Under the pieces are notes generated by a model. That model was not told where the DNA came from and did not search any database. It saw only the letters and a list, made by a program, of their open reading frames with translations. From NCBI GenBank assembly GCA_963725645.1, contig CAVRZD010000006.1, positions 1,054,001 to 1,118,000 of the forward strand: a stretch of DNA of 64,000 nucleotides, in the 5' to 3' direction. The translations under genes were made by a program, and so were the position numbers. Below are positions 35,073 to 43,087 of this stretch, piece by piece; positions within the stretch are counted from its first letter, which is position 1; each line of letters begins with the position of its first letter. The stretch comes from JALYZC01 sp963725645 (GTDB lineage: Bacteria; Actinomycetota; Thermoleophilia; Solirubrobacterales; Solirubrobacteraceae).

Positions 35073-36076
35073 GTCCCGACCCCTCGCGCCAGCGGCCAGA
35101 CCGCAACCTGGCCCTCGAGCTGGTGCGGGTCACCGAGGCCGCCGCGGTGGCGGCGGCGCTGCTCGTGGGCCTCGGCGACAAGGAGGCGGCCGACCAGGCT
35201 GCCGTGGACGGTATGCGCTACATGCTCGACTCGGTGCAGATGGACGGCATCGTGGTGATCGGAGAGGGCGAGAAGGACGAGGCCCCGATGCTCTACAACG
35301 GCGAGCGGATCGGGGACGGCTCGCCGCCCGAGGTCGACATCGCCGTCGACCCGCTGGAGGGCACGACGCTCGCCGCGATGGGGATGCCCAGCGCGCTCGC
35401 GGTGATTGCGCTCTCCCCGCGCGGGACGATGTTCGATCCGGGCCCCTGCGTGTACATGGAGAAGCTCGCCGGCGGCGAGCAGATCGCCGACCTGCTCGAC
35501 CTCGAGCGGCCGCTGGGGGAGACGGTGAAGCTCGTCGCCGAGCGCAAGGGCACGGCCGTCAACGACGTCATGGTGGTCGTGCTGGACCGGCCCCGCCACG
35601 ACGAGGGCATCCGCGCCATCCGCGAGGCCGGCGCCCGCGTTCGCCTGATCCCGCACGGCGACGTGTCCGCCGCACTGCTCGCCGTCTCCGAGGACCGCCC
35701 GGTGGACCTGCTGTGGGGCATCGGCGGCACGCCCGAGGGCGTGATCTCAGCGGCGGCGCTGAAGTGCATCGGCGGGCAGCTGCTCGGCCGGCTCTGGCCG
35801 CGCGACGACGCCGAGCGGCAGGCCGCGATCGATGCCGGCTACGAGCTGGAGCGCGTGCTCGATTGCGACGACCTGGTGGCCGGCGACGACTGCTTCTTCT
35901 CGGCGACCGGCGTGACCGACGGGGACGTGCTCGAGGGAGTCCGCTACCGCGGCGCCGGCGGCGCGACCACCGAGTCGCTGGTCATGCGCTCGCGCTCCGG
36001 CACGATGCGGCGCATCGGCGCCGTCCACGACCGCGCGAAGATCCGCGAGCTCAAGGGGTCGCAGTCGGCGGCGTGA
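35069..36076 (+). CDS. glpX: Class II fructose-1,6-bisphosphatase
   Basis: 335 residues. Metal- and phosphate-binding motifs of GlpX are intact: VDGMRYMLDSVQMDGIVVIGEGEKDEAPMLYNGE, EVDIAVDPLEGTTLAA, PHGDVSAALLAV, DLLWGIGGTPEGVISAAALKC, and the catalytic VTDGDVLEGVRY near the end. Hydrolyses fructose 1,6-bisphosphate in gluconeogenesis, usually the only FBPase of actinobacteria. The GTG overlaps the upstream stop. The 3' end overlaps the convergent thioesterase gene by 26 bp. Confidence 0.94.
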   Translation: MSPDPSRQRPDRNLALELVRVTEAAAVAAALLVGLGDKEAADQAAVDGMRYMLDSVQMDGIVVIGEGEKDEAPMLYNGERIGDGSPPEVDIAVDPLEGTTLAAMGMPSALAVIALSPRGTMFDPGPCVYMEKLAGGEQIADLLDLERPLGETVKLVAERKGTAVNDVMVVVLDRPRHDEGIRAIREAGARVRLIPHGDVSAALLAVSEDRPVDLLWGIGGTPEGVISAAALKCIGGQLLGRLWPRDDAERQAAIDAGYELERVLDCDDLVAGDDCFFSATGVTDGDVLEGVRYRGAGGATTESLVMRSRSGTMRRIGAVHDRAKIRELKGSQSAA

Positions 36077-36479
36077 CGGTGTAGGGCGCGAGCGCCTCGC
36101 GCACCCAGTCGGGGATCGGCGTCTTCGCGAGCGTCTCGGGGTCCACGAACACGTGGCGCAGCACGCCCTCGACGAGCAGCTCGCCGTCGCGCACGATCCG
36201 ATGGCGGGTCGTCGAGCCGGTCGTGCCCAGGCGCTCGATCGCCACCTCGAGGTCGATCTCGTCGTCGAACCTGGCCGAGTCGAGGAACCGGGCCTGCGCC
36301 TCGGCCACGACCATGTCGACGCCGCGCTCGATCATCGCGTTGTAGTGCCCCATGGCGGTTCGCCAGAGCTCGGTCATCGCGACGTCGAAGTAGGCGAAGT
36401 AGTGCGCGTTGAACACGACCCCCTGGCGGTCGCACTCCGCGTAGCGAACGCGGAGGCGGTGGACGAAGGCCTCTCCCAT
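36051..36479 (-). CDS. 4-hydroxybenzoyl-CoA-type (hotdog) thioesterase
   Basis: 142 residues of the hotdog fold: HRLRVRYAECDRQGVVFNAHYFAYFDVAMTELW contains the catalytic-type Asp of the 4HBT group, with a long hydrophobic helix and the DEIDLEVAIERLGTTG strand. Hydrolyses acyl-CoA; substrate unknown. ATG 9 nt from a TAGATT box (36489-36494). Confidence 0.86.
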   Translation of the reverse strand: MGEAFVHRLRVRYAECDRQGVVFNAHYFAYFDVAMTELWRTAMGHYNAMIERGVDMVVAEAQARFLDSARFDDEIDLEVAIERLGTTGSTTRHRIVRDGELLVEGVLRHVFVDPETLAKTPIPDWVREALAPYTVTPPTATP

Positions 36480-36513
36480 GGGGCGGGCAATCTACCTCCG
36501 TCGTCCACGGCGC

Positions 36514-37240
36514 TCAGTCGTGCGGAGGGTCGGGCACGTCCTCCAAGCGTGCCGAGGCCGCCGAGGTGGCAGCGAAGCGCCCGACCTTCGACTCCGCGAG
36601 GTCGAGTCGCGCGAGCGAGCGCAGGAACCCGTGCGTGACCAGCACATGGACCCAGGACTGCGTGAGCTTGTACACGCGACGGCTGATGCCCGAGGCGATC
36701 GCGGGGTAGAAGTTCGCCACCTCGATTTCGACATGCACCGTTGCGCGCTCGTCCGCGGTGGGCTCGCCGCGGCGAACGTCGATCTGGAGGTAGCCGTCGC
36801 CGCCCTTGCCGCGGCGCGAGACGAGGACGCCGGACTCGATCCGCCAGCGCACGATTCCCCGGCGGGCGTCCATCTCGTACTCGGGCGCGCGGAAGCGCAG
36901 CAGCACCGCCGGCCGCGAGATGAACACGACGAAGCGCTCCGCCGGCGTGTAGTCCACCCGGATCAGGCCGAGGGTGACGCGGCTGAGGAAGCGCCAGTAG
37001 GTGCGGGCGAGGCGTTCGAGGTGCATCGGGGTCCAGATCGCCTCCAGGTCCTCGACCGGCAGCGTGATGTCGGCCGCCTGCACCGAACGCATCGCGCCGG
37101 AGGGGTCGAGCGTCGGTCGACCCGCTCGGAGTGACGATCGTCGCGTCGGCCACGCGCGCCGGCCGGCGTGCGAGCCACACGGCCAGGACGACGAGGGCCA
37201 CCCCGCCGGCGACGATCGCGACGACCGCGATCACGGACAT
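36514..37240 (-). CDS. Membrane-anchored protein of unknown function, one frameshift
   Basis: The N-terminus (SVIAVVAIVAGGVALVVLAVWLARRPA) is a single transmembrane anchor read in one frame from the ATG at 37240. The rest (SVQAADITLPVEDLEAIWTPMHLERLARTYWRFLSRVTLG) lies in another frame that has only an internal ATG at 37092. One indel near 37095-37130 would join them into about 240 residues. The outer part is beta-rich (GIVRWRIESGVLVSRRGKGGDG; ATVHVEIEVANFYPAIASGISRRVY). I do not recognise a family. Confidence 0.65.
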
Positions 37241-37347
37241 CGACGGAGCATCCCATGCGGGCGAGGCTGGTTCCACCGACGTGCGGGCGCGATGCGTTTT
37301 CCGCTCGTTGCGGCTTTTCTGCTCCGGCGCCGTCGAGCGCCGCTGGC

Positions 37348-38353
37348 ATGATCGCCGGCATGCCCGAGCCGCCCGCCCTCGACGCCCCGGTGGCCGGGCT
37401 CGGCGCCGCCGAGGCGCTGGCCAAGGAGTGGCTGCTCGAGCTGATCGCGTCGCATCCGCTGGGCCAGGCGGTCCGCGTCCCCGCGGATCGGATGGCCGCC
37501 GACGGCCCGGCGTTGGTCGCTGCGGTCGTGGCCGCGCTGGTGTCCGATCGCGAGCTGGCGCGGCTCGCTCCAGACGCCGAGAACGCCGGGCTCGCGGTCG
37601 CCGCGGGCGCGATCGCCGGCACCGGCGGGCCGGCGGAGGTCGTGGCGGCGCTCGAACATCTGCGGGGCGTGCTGTGGGCGGCCGTCGAGCGCACGGCGCC
37701 GGGAACGCCGCCGGCGAGCCTCGCGGACCGGCTCGCGCACGTGTGCGCGAGCGTGGCCGAGACGGCGCTGGGCGCCGGCGAGCGGCGTGCGGCGCCCGCC
37801 GACCCGGCGCACGACGACGAGCTGGCCCCCATTCGCGTCGCTCGCGCCGGCGACGGGCCACTATGGATCGAGGTGCTCGATCGCCAGCTCGCCGTCGGCG
37901 GCCGCGCGGGCCGACGAGTTCGCGCTGCTGCTCGTGGACCTGGACTCGGTCGAGCGCCTGCGCCTCGCCGGAGCCGACGAGGCGGCCGAGGCGTTCGCGC
38001 GGATCAGCCGGGCCGTGCGCGAGCACGTGCGCCGGGCCGACGTGGTCGCCCACGAGGACGACGGCCGCGTCTGGGTGATCGCGGGCGACACGGGTCGCAC
38101 CGGCGCCATGGCGCTGGCGCTGCGCATCGCCGACGCGGTCGAGGCGGCGGCCTCGCTGCACGGGGCGGCGCTGACGGCGTCGGTCGGGATCGCGATCTAC
38201 CCGGACGACGGTCGCGAGGCGGCCGCACTGACGGCGCAGGCCGAGGAGGGCATGTACGCGGCCCGCGCTGCGGGAACGCGCGTCGGCGGAGGGCCCGAGC
38301 CCGAGGGAGCGCCGCAGGGCGGCCTGCGCTCCGGCCCCAGGGCCGTGTCCTGA
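37348..38353 (+). CDS. GGDEF-like protein with degenerate signature, one frameshift
   Basis: The N-terminal 180 residues are an Ala-rich helical domain (AKEWLLELIASHPLGQAVRVPADRMAADGPALV) resembling histidine-kinase/RsbR-type sensor helices. The C-terminal part in another frame has DEFALLLVDLDSVERLRLAGADEAAEAFARISRAVREHVRRADVVAHEDDGRVWVI and LTASVGIAIYPDDGREAAALTAQAEEGMYAARAAG: a diguanylate-cyclase fold in which GGDEF is replaced by EDDGR, so it is probably catalytically dead. The frames join at about 37905-37915 through one missing or extra base. Start 37348 or 37360. Confidence 0.75.
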
Positions 38354-38357
38354 GGCG

Positions 38358-39107
38358 CTAGTCGAGCGGGGCGGGGCGGCCGCGCACGACGAGCGCGCCG
38401 ATGCGGTCGAGCCCGACGTCGGTGAAGTTGAGCGCGTCGGACGCCGCGATCGTGAGGTCCCAGGATGCGTTGTTCGCGTACGGGCCGCGGTCGATCACGG
38501 GGACGGTGATGGTCTGCCCGCGGTAGTAGAGCTCGACACGGGTGCCGCACGGCAGCGTGCGGTGCGCGACGCCGAGCGTCGTCTTGGTCAGCTTCACGCC
38601 GCAGGCGGTCTGCTCGGCGCGGGTGCCGCGCGGGCCGTACCAGGTGGCGATCGCCGAGGGGTATACGGTCACGCGCGTCTGGCCGGTGTCGGTCGCCGAG
38701 CTCGCGCCGGAGCGGGCGGCGCCATCGACCGAGGCGCGGAGCGTGAAGCGGCCGCTGCGCTTGGAGCGCCAGCGCACCGAGTAGTTGCCGCTGCCATCGG
38801 AGGTCGTGCGCGCGACGGTGCTCCACGTCCCGTTGGGGTTGTAGAGCTGGATCAGCACCGCGCGGCCGCGCAGGCGGCTCGGCACGGAGCCGCGCAGCCG
38901 CGTCGTACGGTTGACCAGCGCGCCGGGGCTCGACCGCAGCACGACGTCACCGTCCGCGGGCGCGGCGGCTCCGCCGGTGGGGGCGGCCGTGCCCCCGGTG
39001 GGGACGCCGGCGGTGGCGGTGTCCGCCGCGGCGCGTGCGGGCAGGGCCAGCGTGCCCGCGGCCAGCAGCGCGCAGGGGAGCATGGAATGTCGTCGGGCGA
39101 GCCTCAT
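38358..39107 (-). CDS. RlpA-like double-psi beta-barrel cell-wall protein
   Basis: 249 residues. Signal peptide (RHSMLPCALLAAGTLALPARAAA), a Gly/Pro/Thr linker, an Ig-like module (NRTTRLRGSVPSRLRGRAVLIQL) and a C-terminal RlpA-type DPBB: ATWYGPRGTRAEQTACG, GVAHRTLPCGTRVEL, VPVIDRGPYANNASWDLTIAASDALNF. The Asp in VIDRGPY and the DLT motif match lytic transglycosylase-like RlpA and expansin-type folds, so it probably remodels peptidoglycan. Its leader carries a c-di-AMP riboswitch, as for wall hydrolases of other actinobacteria. Confidence 0.86.
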   Translation of the reverse strand: MRLARRHSMLPCALLAAGTLALPARAAADTATAGVPTGGTAAPTGGAAAPADGDVVLRSSPGALVNRTTRLRGSVPSRLRGRAVLIQLYNPNGTWSTVARTTSDGSGNYSVRWRSKRSGRFTLRASVDGAARSGASSATDTGQTRVTVYPSAIATWYGPRGTRAEQTACGVKLTKTTLGVAHRTLPCGTRVELYYRGQTITVPVIDRGPYANNASWDLTIAASDALNFTDVGLDRIGALVVRGRPAPLD

Positions 39108-39114
39108 GTGGTTC

Positions 39115-39270
39115 GTCCTGCCTACGGGGTGAGCTGACGGGCTCGCGACGCCCTTCCGGGCGGCGCTACGGCCGACTCTGCGGCCGATTCGCCCCCGCGG
39201 GCCCTGGTCCGGACCCGCAAGTGGTTCCCCCGTCCATCACGCGCCGGACGCGCGACGGCTCGGCTGGAAG
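39115..39270 (-). promoter_or_regulatory. c-di-AMP (ydaO-yuaA) riboswitch in the leader of the RlpA-like gene
   Basis: Read on the minus strand, this leader contains GGACGGGGGAACC, then GGGGGCGAATCGGCC, the pair of conserved boxes of the ydaO fold. It then has GAGCCCGTCAGCTC followed by ACCCCGTAGGC just before the start codon, the highly conserved 3' part. The order and spacing match the family as I know it. It probably represses or terminates transcription when c-di-AMP is high, coupling wall hydrolysis to c-di-AMP. The 3' boundary is about 8 nt before the ATG at 39107. Confidence 0.85.
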
Positions 39271-39276
39271 CGGAGC

Positions 39277-39282
39277 AGTATA
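39277..39282 (-). promoter_or_regulatory. -10 box for the riboswitch transcript
   Basis: TATACT on the minus strand, giving a transcript start near 39270 and a leader of about 160 nt that covers the whole riboswitch. No good -35 is seen. Confidence 0.5.
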
Positions 39283-39311
39283 CGTAATCCTCGGATGGAC
39301 GCCGCCGGTTG

Positions 39312-39502
39312 GGTGTGACCGGGCGGCTTCGCCGCCCTCCTGGCTTCGCGTCGGCCGCCTGGCTCCGGCTCGTAGAAACGAGCCTCCGCCTGCCCGGGCG
39401 GATGTAACCGGGCGGCTTCGCCGCCCCCCCCGCCCGCACAGCTCCGGGCCTGCAAACAGCAGACCCTCCGCTGTTTCGGGCCGTTAGTACCGCTTCGCGG
39501 TA
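39312..39502. repeat. Intergenic hairpin repeat, copy 2
   Basis: Same order as at 25461: part of one unit (39312-39350, hairpin GGGCGGC-TTC-GCCGCCC), a full unit from 39351 with GGCTCGT-AGAA-ACGAGCC and the second GGGCGGC hairpin, then GGGCCTGC-AAACA-GCAGACCC, then TTAGTACCGCTTCGCGGTA. It lies directly downstream of the minus-strand gene at 39540-39986, as copy 1 lies downstream of the CAP gene. A C8 run at 39424-39431 may be a sequencing trouble spot. Confidence 0.85.
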
Positions 39503-39539
39503 GGGGTTGGCGCCGTGGTCGCCGGGATTGGCTGAGCGT

Positions 39540-39986
39540 CTACGGCCGCGGGATCCGCTTTGCGGCGTCGCGCAGGGCCTTCGTCCCCAGCGTCAGCCCG
39601 AGCTGTGCGAGCTCGCCGGCCGCCTGGACCGCCGTGCCGACGAGGTCGGTGCCGCTCGGCGGGCTCGGGGGTCGCTTGGGGGGTGGCTGACTGCTGGCCG
39701 CCTTCGTGGCGGCCGACGGCCGGACGCCTGCGGGCTTGGACCGCGCGGATGCGACTCGGGGCCCCTTCGCGGCCGGCTTCGCGCGCGTGGACGCGGCCTT
39801 GGTCGTCGCGGCCGGCTTGGGCGCCGCGCGTGGCGCGCGCTTGGGCGTGTCGCCGCCGCCGCTCGCCCGCCGGCGGCTCGGGCGCTGGGGGCGCGTGCGC
39901 GGCAGGGACGACATCACGTCGCCGCCCTTGGCGGTCCCGCTCCCCTTGCCGGCCTCTGGCTCCTCCGCGCTCATCACCGCAATCAT
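39540..39986 (-). CDS. Basic Ala/Pro/Lys-rich protein, unknown
   Basis: 148 residues. Residues 25-105 are an Arg/Lys/Pro/Ala/Ser-rich low-complexity stretch (SRRRASGGGDTPKRAPRAAPKPAATTKAAS) like histone H1 tails, ending in an amphipathic helix (LVGTAVQAAGELAQLGLTLGTKALRDAAKRIPRP). It could bind nucleic acid through the basic tail or dock to a membrane or granule through the helix; neither is shown. Start ATG 39986 or 39974. Divergent from the sigma factor gene across a 358-bp gap. Confidence 0.6.
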   Translation of the reverse strand: MIAVMSAEEPEAGKGSGTAKGGDVMSSLPRTRPQRPSRRRASGGGDTPKRAPRAAPKPAATTKAASTRAKPAAKGPRVASARSKPAGVRPSAATKAASSQPPPKRPPSPPSGTDLVGTAVQAAGELAQLGLTLGTKALRDAAKRIPRP

Positions 39987-40102
39987 CGCGCACCCAGCGC
40001 GTTACCGTCATACCGGCTCAAGCGAGAAAGGACGCGTGCCGAAACCATTCGGGTGGAGCCGTGAGCTCCCAGCGCCGGTGCGGCGGAAATTTACGCCCGA
40101 AA

Positions 40103-40119
40103 CTTGAAACGGATTCAAG
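40103..40119. other. Dyad CTTGAA-ACGGA-TTCAAG upstream of rpoD
   Basis: A 6-bp inverted repeat with a 5-nt spacer in an AT-rich patch (about 40084-40135) about 230 bp before rpoD. It could be an operator, or TTGAAA at 40104-40109 could be the -35 of a second promoter with TAGTAC at 40129-40134 as a weak -10. Confidence 0.35.
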
Positions 40120-40163
40120 CGTTACACGTAGTACTTCAGGCGCACCATGCATTGGGCGCGGCG

Positions 40164-40196
40164 GCTCCCGGCAAAAGGCCGGACTTTGCAGGGAGC
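40164..40196. other. Long imperfect palindrome just upstream of the rpoD promoter
   Basis: GCTCCC-g-GCAAAaG, loop GCCGGA, CTTTGC-a-GGGAGC: 12 pairs with one bulge and one mismatch, ending 4 bp before the -35 hexamer. It may be an operator or part of a transcript from a more upstream start. Together with 40103-40119 this is what fills the 358-bp gap 39987-40344 besides the promoter and leader. Confidence 0.4.
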
Positions 40197-40200
40197 GTCG

Positions 40201-40229
40201 TTGACTTCAAAAAGTGAAGCGCCTAAGAT
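40201..40229 (+). promoter_or_regulatory. Strong sigma-70-type promoter of rpoD
   Basis: TTGACT (40201-40206), 17-nt spacer, TAAGAT (40224-40229): nearly consensus and the best promoter seen in the window. It predicts a start near 40236 and a leader of about 109 nt. The spacer contains an inverted repeat CTTCA-AAAAG-TGAAG (40205-40219) that could be an operator or influence DNA bending. Confidence 0.8.
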
Positions 40230-40344
40230 CATAGGAACGTATGTTTGAGTCGGGGACGTAGCGCCAATCCCCACTGAACACCGTCAGTCCCCGCCGCGCA
40301 CGACCGTCCGGACGGCGCGAGCGATTTCCCCGGAAGAGAACGAC

Positions 40345-41448
40345 ATGTCTGTGACAGAACTTCAGGAACTCGAAGAGATCAAGGGCCTGCTGGTCAAGGG
40401 CCAGCAGACCGGCGTGCTCACGTACGGCGAGGTCGCCACCGCGGTGGCCGAGCTGGACGTGGACGAGGCCGACGTCGAGGAGCTGCACGGCTTCCTCGAG
40501 AAGGCGGAGATCGAGCTGGTCGAGGAGGTCGACCCCGCGATCGCCGCCAACCAGGTCGAGCGCGCGCCGGACAAGCGCGGCCGGCGTCGGGCCGCAAAGG
40601 CAACGCTGGACCTCAAGCCCGACATGACGACCGACTCGCTGCAGCTGTTCCTCAAGGACATCGGGAAGGTGCGGCTGCTGACGGCGCAGGAGGAGGTCGA
40701 CCTCGCGAAGCGCATCGAGCGCGGTGACCTGGACGCCAAGCAGAAGATGGTGGAGTCCAACCTGCGGCTCGTCGTCTCGATCGCCAAGAACTACCGCAAC
40801 CAGGGCCTGCCCTTCCTCGACCTGATCCAGGAGGGCACGCTCGGGCTGGTCCGCGCGGCGGAGAAGTTCGACTACCGCAAGGGCTTCAAGTTCTCCACGT
40901 ACGCGACCTGGTGGATCCGCCAGGCGATCGCCCGCGCGCTGGCCGACAAGGCGCGCACCATCCGCATCCCGGTGCACGTGGTCGAGAAGCTCAACAAGAT
41001 CGGCCGCGCCGAGCGCAAGCTGGTCACCGAGCTGGGCCGCGAGCCCACGGCGGACGAGATCGCCGAGGTCACGGGCATCGAGCCCGACGAGGTCGACTCG
41101 ATCAAGCGCTCGGCGCAGGCGCCGGTGTCGCTGGAGAAGCCCGTCGGCGACGAGGAGGAGTCCGAGTTCGGGCAGTTCATCGCCGACGAGCGGGCCGAGT
41201 CGCCGTACGAGCGCGCCGCGGAGATCCTCACCAAGGAGGCACTCCGCGAGGCACTGGAGAACCTCTCCTACCGCGAGCGGCGCGTGCTCGAGCTGCGCTA
41301 CGGGCTCGGCGGCGAGCACCCGCGCACGCTGGACGAGGTCGGGCGGACGTTCAACGTCACGCGCGAGCGCATCCGCCAGATCGAGAACCAGTCGCTCAAG
41401 AAGCTGCAGTCGCTGGCCGAGGCGCAGAAGCTGCGCGACGTCGCCTAG
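40345..41448 (+). CDS. rpoD: Primary (housekeeping) sigma factor
   Basis: 367 residues. Region 1.2: TDSLQLFLKDIGKVRLLTAQEEVDLAKRIE; region 2: NLRLVVSIAKNYRNQGLPFLDLIQEG, then GFKFSTYATWWIRQAIARALADKARTIRIPVH; region 3: RKLVTELGREPTADEIAE; region 4: LSYRERRVLELRYGLGG and TLDEVGRTFNVTRERIRQIENQSLKKLQ. The 95-residue N-terminus is short and acidic (VDEADVEELHGFLEKAEIELVEEVD), like region 1.1, without the long basic tail of streptomycete HrdB. SD GGAAGAG before the ATG. The neighbours are pilT downstream and a strong promoter upstream. Confidence 0.96.
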   Translation: MSVTELQELEEIKGLLVKGQQTGVLTYGEVATAVAELDVDEADVEELHGFLEKAEIELVEEVDPAIAANQVERAPDKRGRRRAAKATLDLKPDMTTDSLQLFLKDIGKVRLLTAQEEVDLAKRIERGDLDAKQKMVESNLRLVVSIAKNYRNQGLPFLDLIQEGTLGLVRAAEKFDYRKGFKFSTYATWWIRQAIARALADKARTIRIPVHVVEKLNKIGRAERKLVTELGREPTADEIAEVTGIEPDEVDSIKRSAQAPVSLEKPVGDEEESEFGQFIADERAESPYERAAEILTKEALREALENLSYRERRVLELRYGLGGEHPRTLDEVGRTFNVTRERIRQIENQSLKKLQSLAEAQKLRDVA

Positions 41449-41474
41449 CGGCGCACACGGACGCAACCGACGCT

Positions 41475-41500
41475 GCGAGCCGTCTCCGGGCGGGGCTCGC
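41475..41500 (+). terminator. Candidate terminator after rpoD
   Basis: GCGAGCC, 12-nt loop, GGCTCGC, 26 nt after the rpoD stop, followed by GTCGTTTCG. The outer GAC/GTC can extend the stem across a bulge. The T run is weak. Confidence 0.45.
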
Positions 41501-41637
41501 GTCGTTTCGCGCCCGCCTCATTCCTGCGGAGATCCAGGGATCGTCCTCGCGCGGCCCGTCGCCGTTCAGCGGGCGTCCGCCACGCACGCCCGGGGACTCA
41601 AGGCCCCCGCGCGGGGCGCCGATGCAGCCCATGCCCC

Positions 41638-42975
41638 ATGTTCGACGTCGACGCTGCCCTGCGCTACCTCATCCAGGCCGAGGGATCGGACCTGCACCTC
41701 AAGGTGCCCGTTCCCCCGATGGCCCGCGTCCACGGCCAGCTCGCCCCCCTGGACGGCGAGGACGGTCTCACGCCCACCGACACCGAGCGCGTGCTGGGCT
41801 ACATGCTCACCGACCCGACCAAACTGGACGAGTTCGACCGGGAAGGCGAGGTCGACTTCGCCTACACGATCGAGGGCCTGGCGCGCTTCCGCGTCAACGC
41901 GTTCCGCCAGCGCGGCTCGATCTCGCTGGTGTGCCGCGCGATCCCGTACTCGATCCGCACGATCGAGCAGCTGAACCTGCCCGACGTGATCCGCGTCCTG
42001 GCCGAGGAGGAACGCGGCATCATCCTGTTGACGGGCACGACCGGCTCGGGCAAGTCGACCACGCTCGCGGCCATGATCGACCACATGAACCAGACCGTGG
42101 CCAAGCACGTGGTCACGATCGAGGACCCGATCGAGTACCTGCACCGCGATCGCAAGTCGGTCATCAACCAGCGCGAGGTCGGGCTCGACACCACCTCGTT
42201 CAAGCGCGCCCTGCGGCGCGTGCTGCGCCAGGACCCCGACGTCATCCTGATCGGCGAGATGCGCGACGAGGAGACGGTGCAGACCGCGCTGTCGGCGGCT
42301 GAGACCGGTCACCTCGTGCTGTCCACCGTTCACACCGTGGACGCCACCGAGTCGATCAACCGCATGCTCGACTTCTTCCCTCCCCACCAGCACCAGCAGG
42401 TCCGCGCGATGATCGCCGGGACGCTGAAGGGCGTCGTGTCCCAGCGCCTCATCCCGACCGCCGACGGCGGCGGTCGCGTGGCCGTGTGCGAGACGCTCGT
42501 CATGACCGGTCGCGTGCGGGACATGATCATGGACCCGACGCAGACGGGCCGCCTGCACGAGGTCATCCAGGAGGGCGAGTACTACGGGATGCAGACCTTC
42601 GACCAGGCGCTGCTCGGCCATCTGCAGGCCGGGCGGATCGACATGGAGGAGGCGCTCAAGGCCTCCACCCATCCGCACGACTTCAAGCTGCTCGTCGCCG
42701 CCGAGGGTCGCCGCTCGACCTCGATGGCCGATGTCGTGCCCCAGCAGGACGCGAGCGAGGAAGATGCCGCTCCGGTGTCGAGCAACGGCAATGGCAACGG
42801 CACCGGCGCTCCGCACACCGAACCCGCCGGGCCGCCGTCGCAGCCCGCGCCGGTGACGCCGCTGACGCCGGTCGCGCCCGACGACGAGCCGGACGCTCCG
42901 CCCGCGCCGCCTCCGGCCGCCGCGGAAGAGGCACCGGCCCCGACGGGCTCGGTCCCGCCGCCGGGCGTCGCCTAG
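41638..42975 (+). CDS. pilT: PilT-type retraction/twitching ATPase with Pro-rich tail
   Basis: 445 residues. PilT features: ALRYLIQAEGSDLHLKVPVPP at the N-terminus, Walker A LLTGTTGSGKSTTLAAMIDHMN at about 130, Asp box VVTIEDPIEYLH, Walker B RALRRVLRQDPDVILIGEMRDEETVQTALSAAETGHLVLSTVHT and the AIRAG-like RAMIAGTLKGVVSQRL. About 75 extra C-terminal residues are Pro/Ala-rich, without a known role. In type IV pili it powers retraction. No other pilus genes are in the window. It lies 189 bp after rpoD. Confidence 0.9.
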   Translation: MFDVDAALRYLIQAEGSDLHLKVPVPPMARVHGQLAPLDGEDGLTPTDTERVLGYMLTDPTKLDEFDREGEVDFAYTIEGLARFRVNAFRQRGSISLVCRAIPYSIRTIEQLNLPDVIRVLAEEERGIILLTGTTGSGKSTTLAAMIDHMNQTVAKHVVTIEDPIEYLHRDRKSVINQREVGLDTTSFKRALRRVLRQDPDVILIGEMRDEETVQTALSAAETGHLVLSTVHTVDATESINRMLDFFPPHQHQQVRAMIAGTLKGVVSQRLIPTADGGGRVAVCETLVMTGRVRDMIMDPTQTGRLHEVIQEGEYYGMQTFDQALLGHLQAGRIDMEEALKASTHPHDFKLLVAAEGRRSTSMADVVPQQDASEEDAAPVSSNGNGNGTGAPHTEPAGPPSQPAPVTPLTPVAPDDEPDAPPAPPPAAAEEAPAPTGSVPPPGVA

Positions 42976-43087
42976 GCTTGCGCCCTTCCTTCTCGCCCGA
43001 CGCTTCGCCGCCCTTGACGGCGGCCGCCGCCGCACGAAGAATCCACGGCGGCCGGCGGCATCCCCGATCACCGAAAGGACCTCCCCC

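Noticed and set aside
39312..39502. Small open frames within the hairpin repeat on the minus strand
   Set aside because: They follow the repeat units, have no start signals and consist of Arg/Pro/Gly-rich translation of palindromes.
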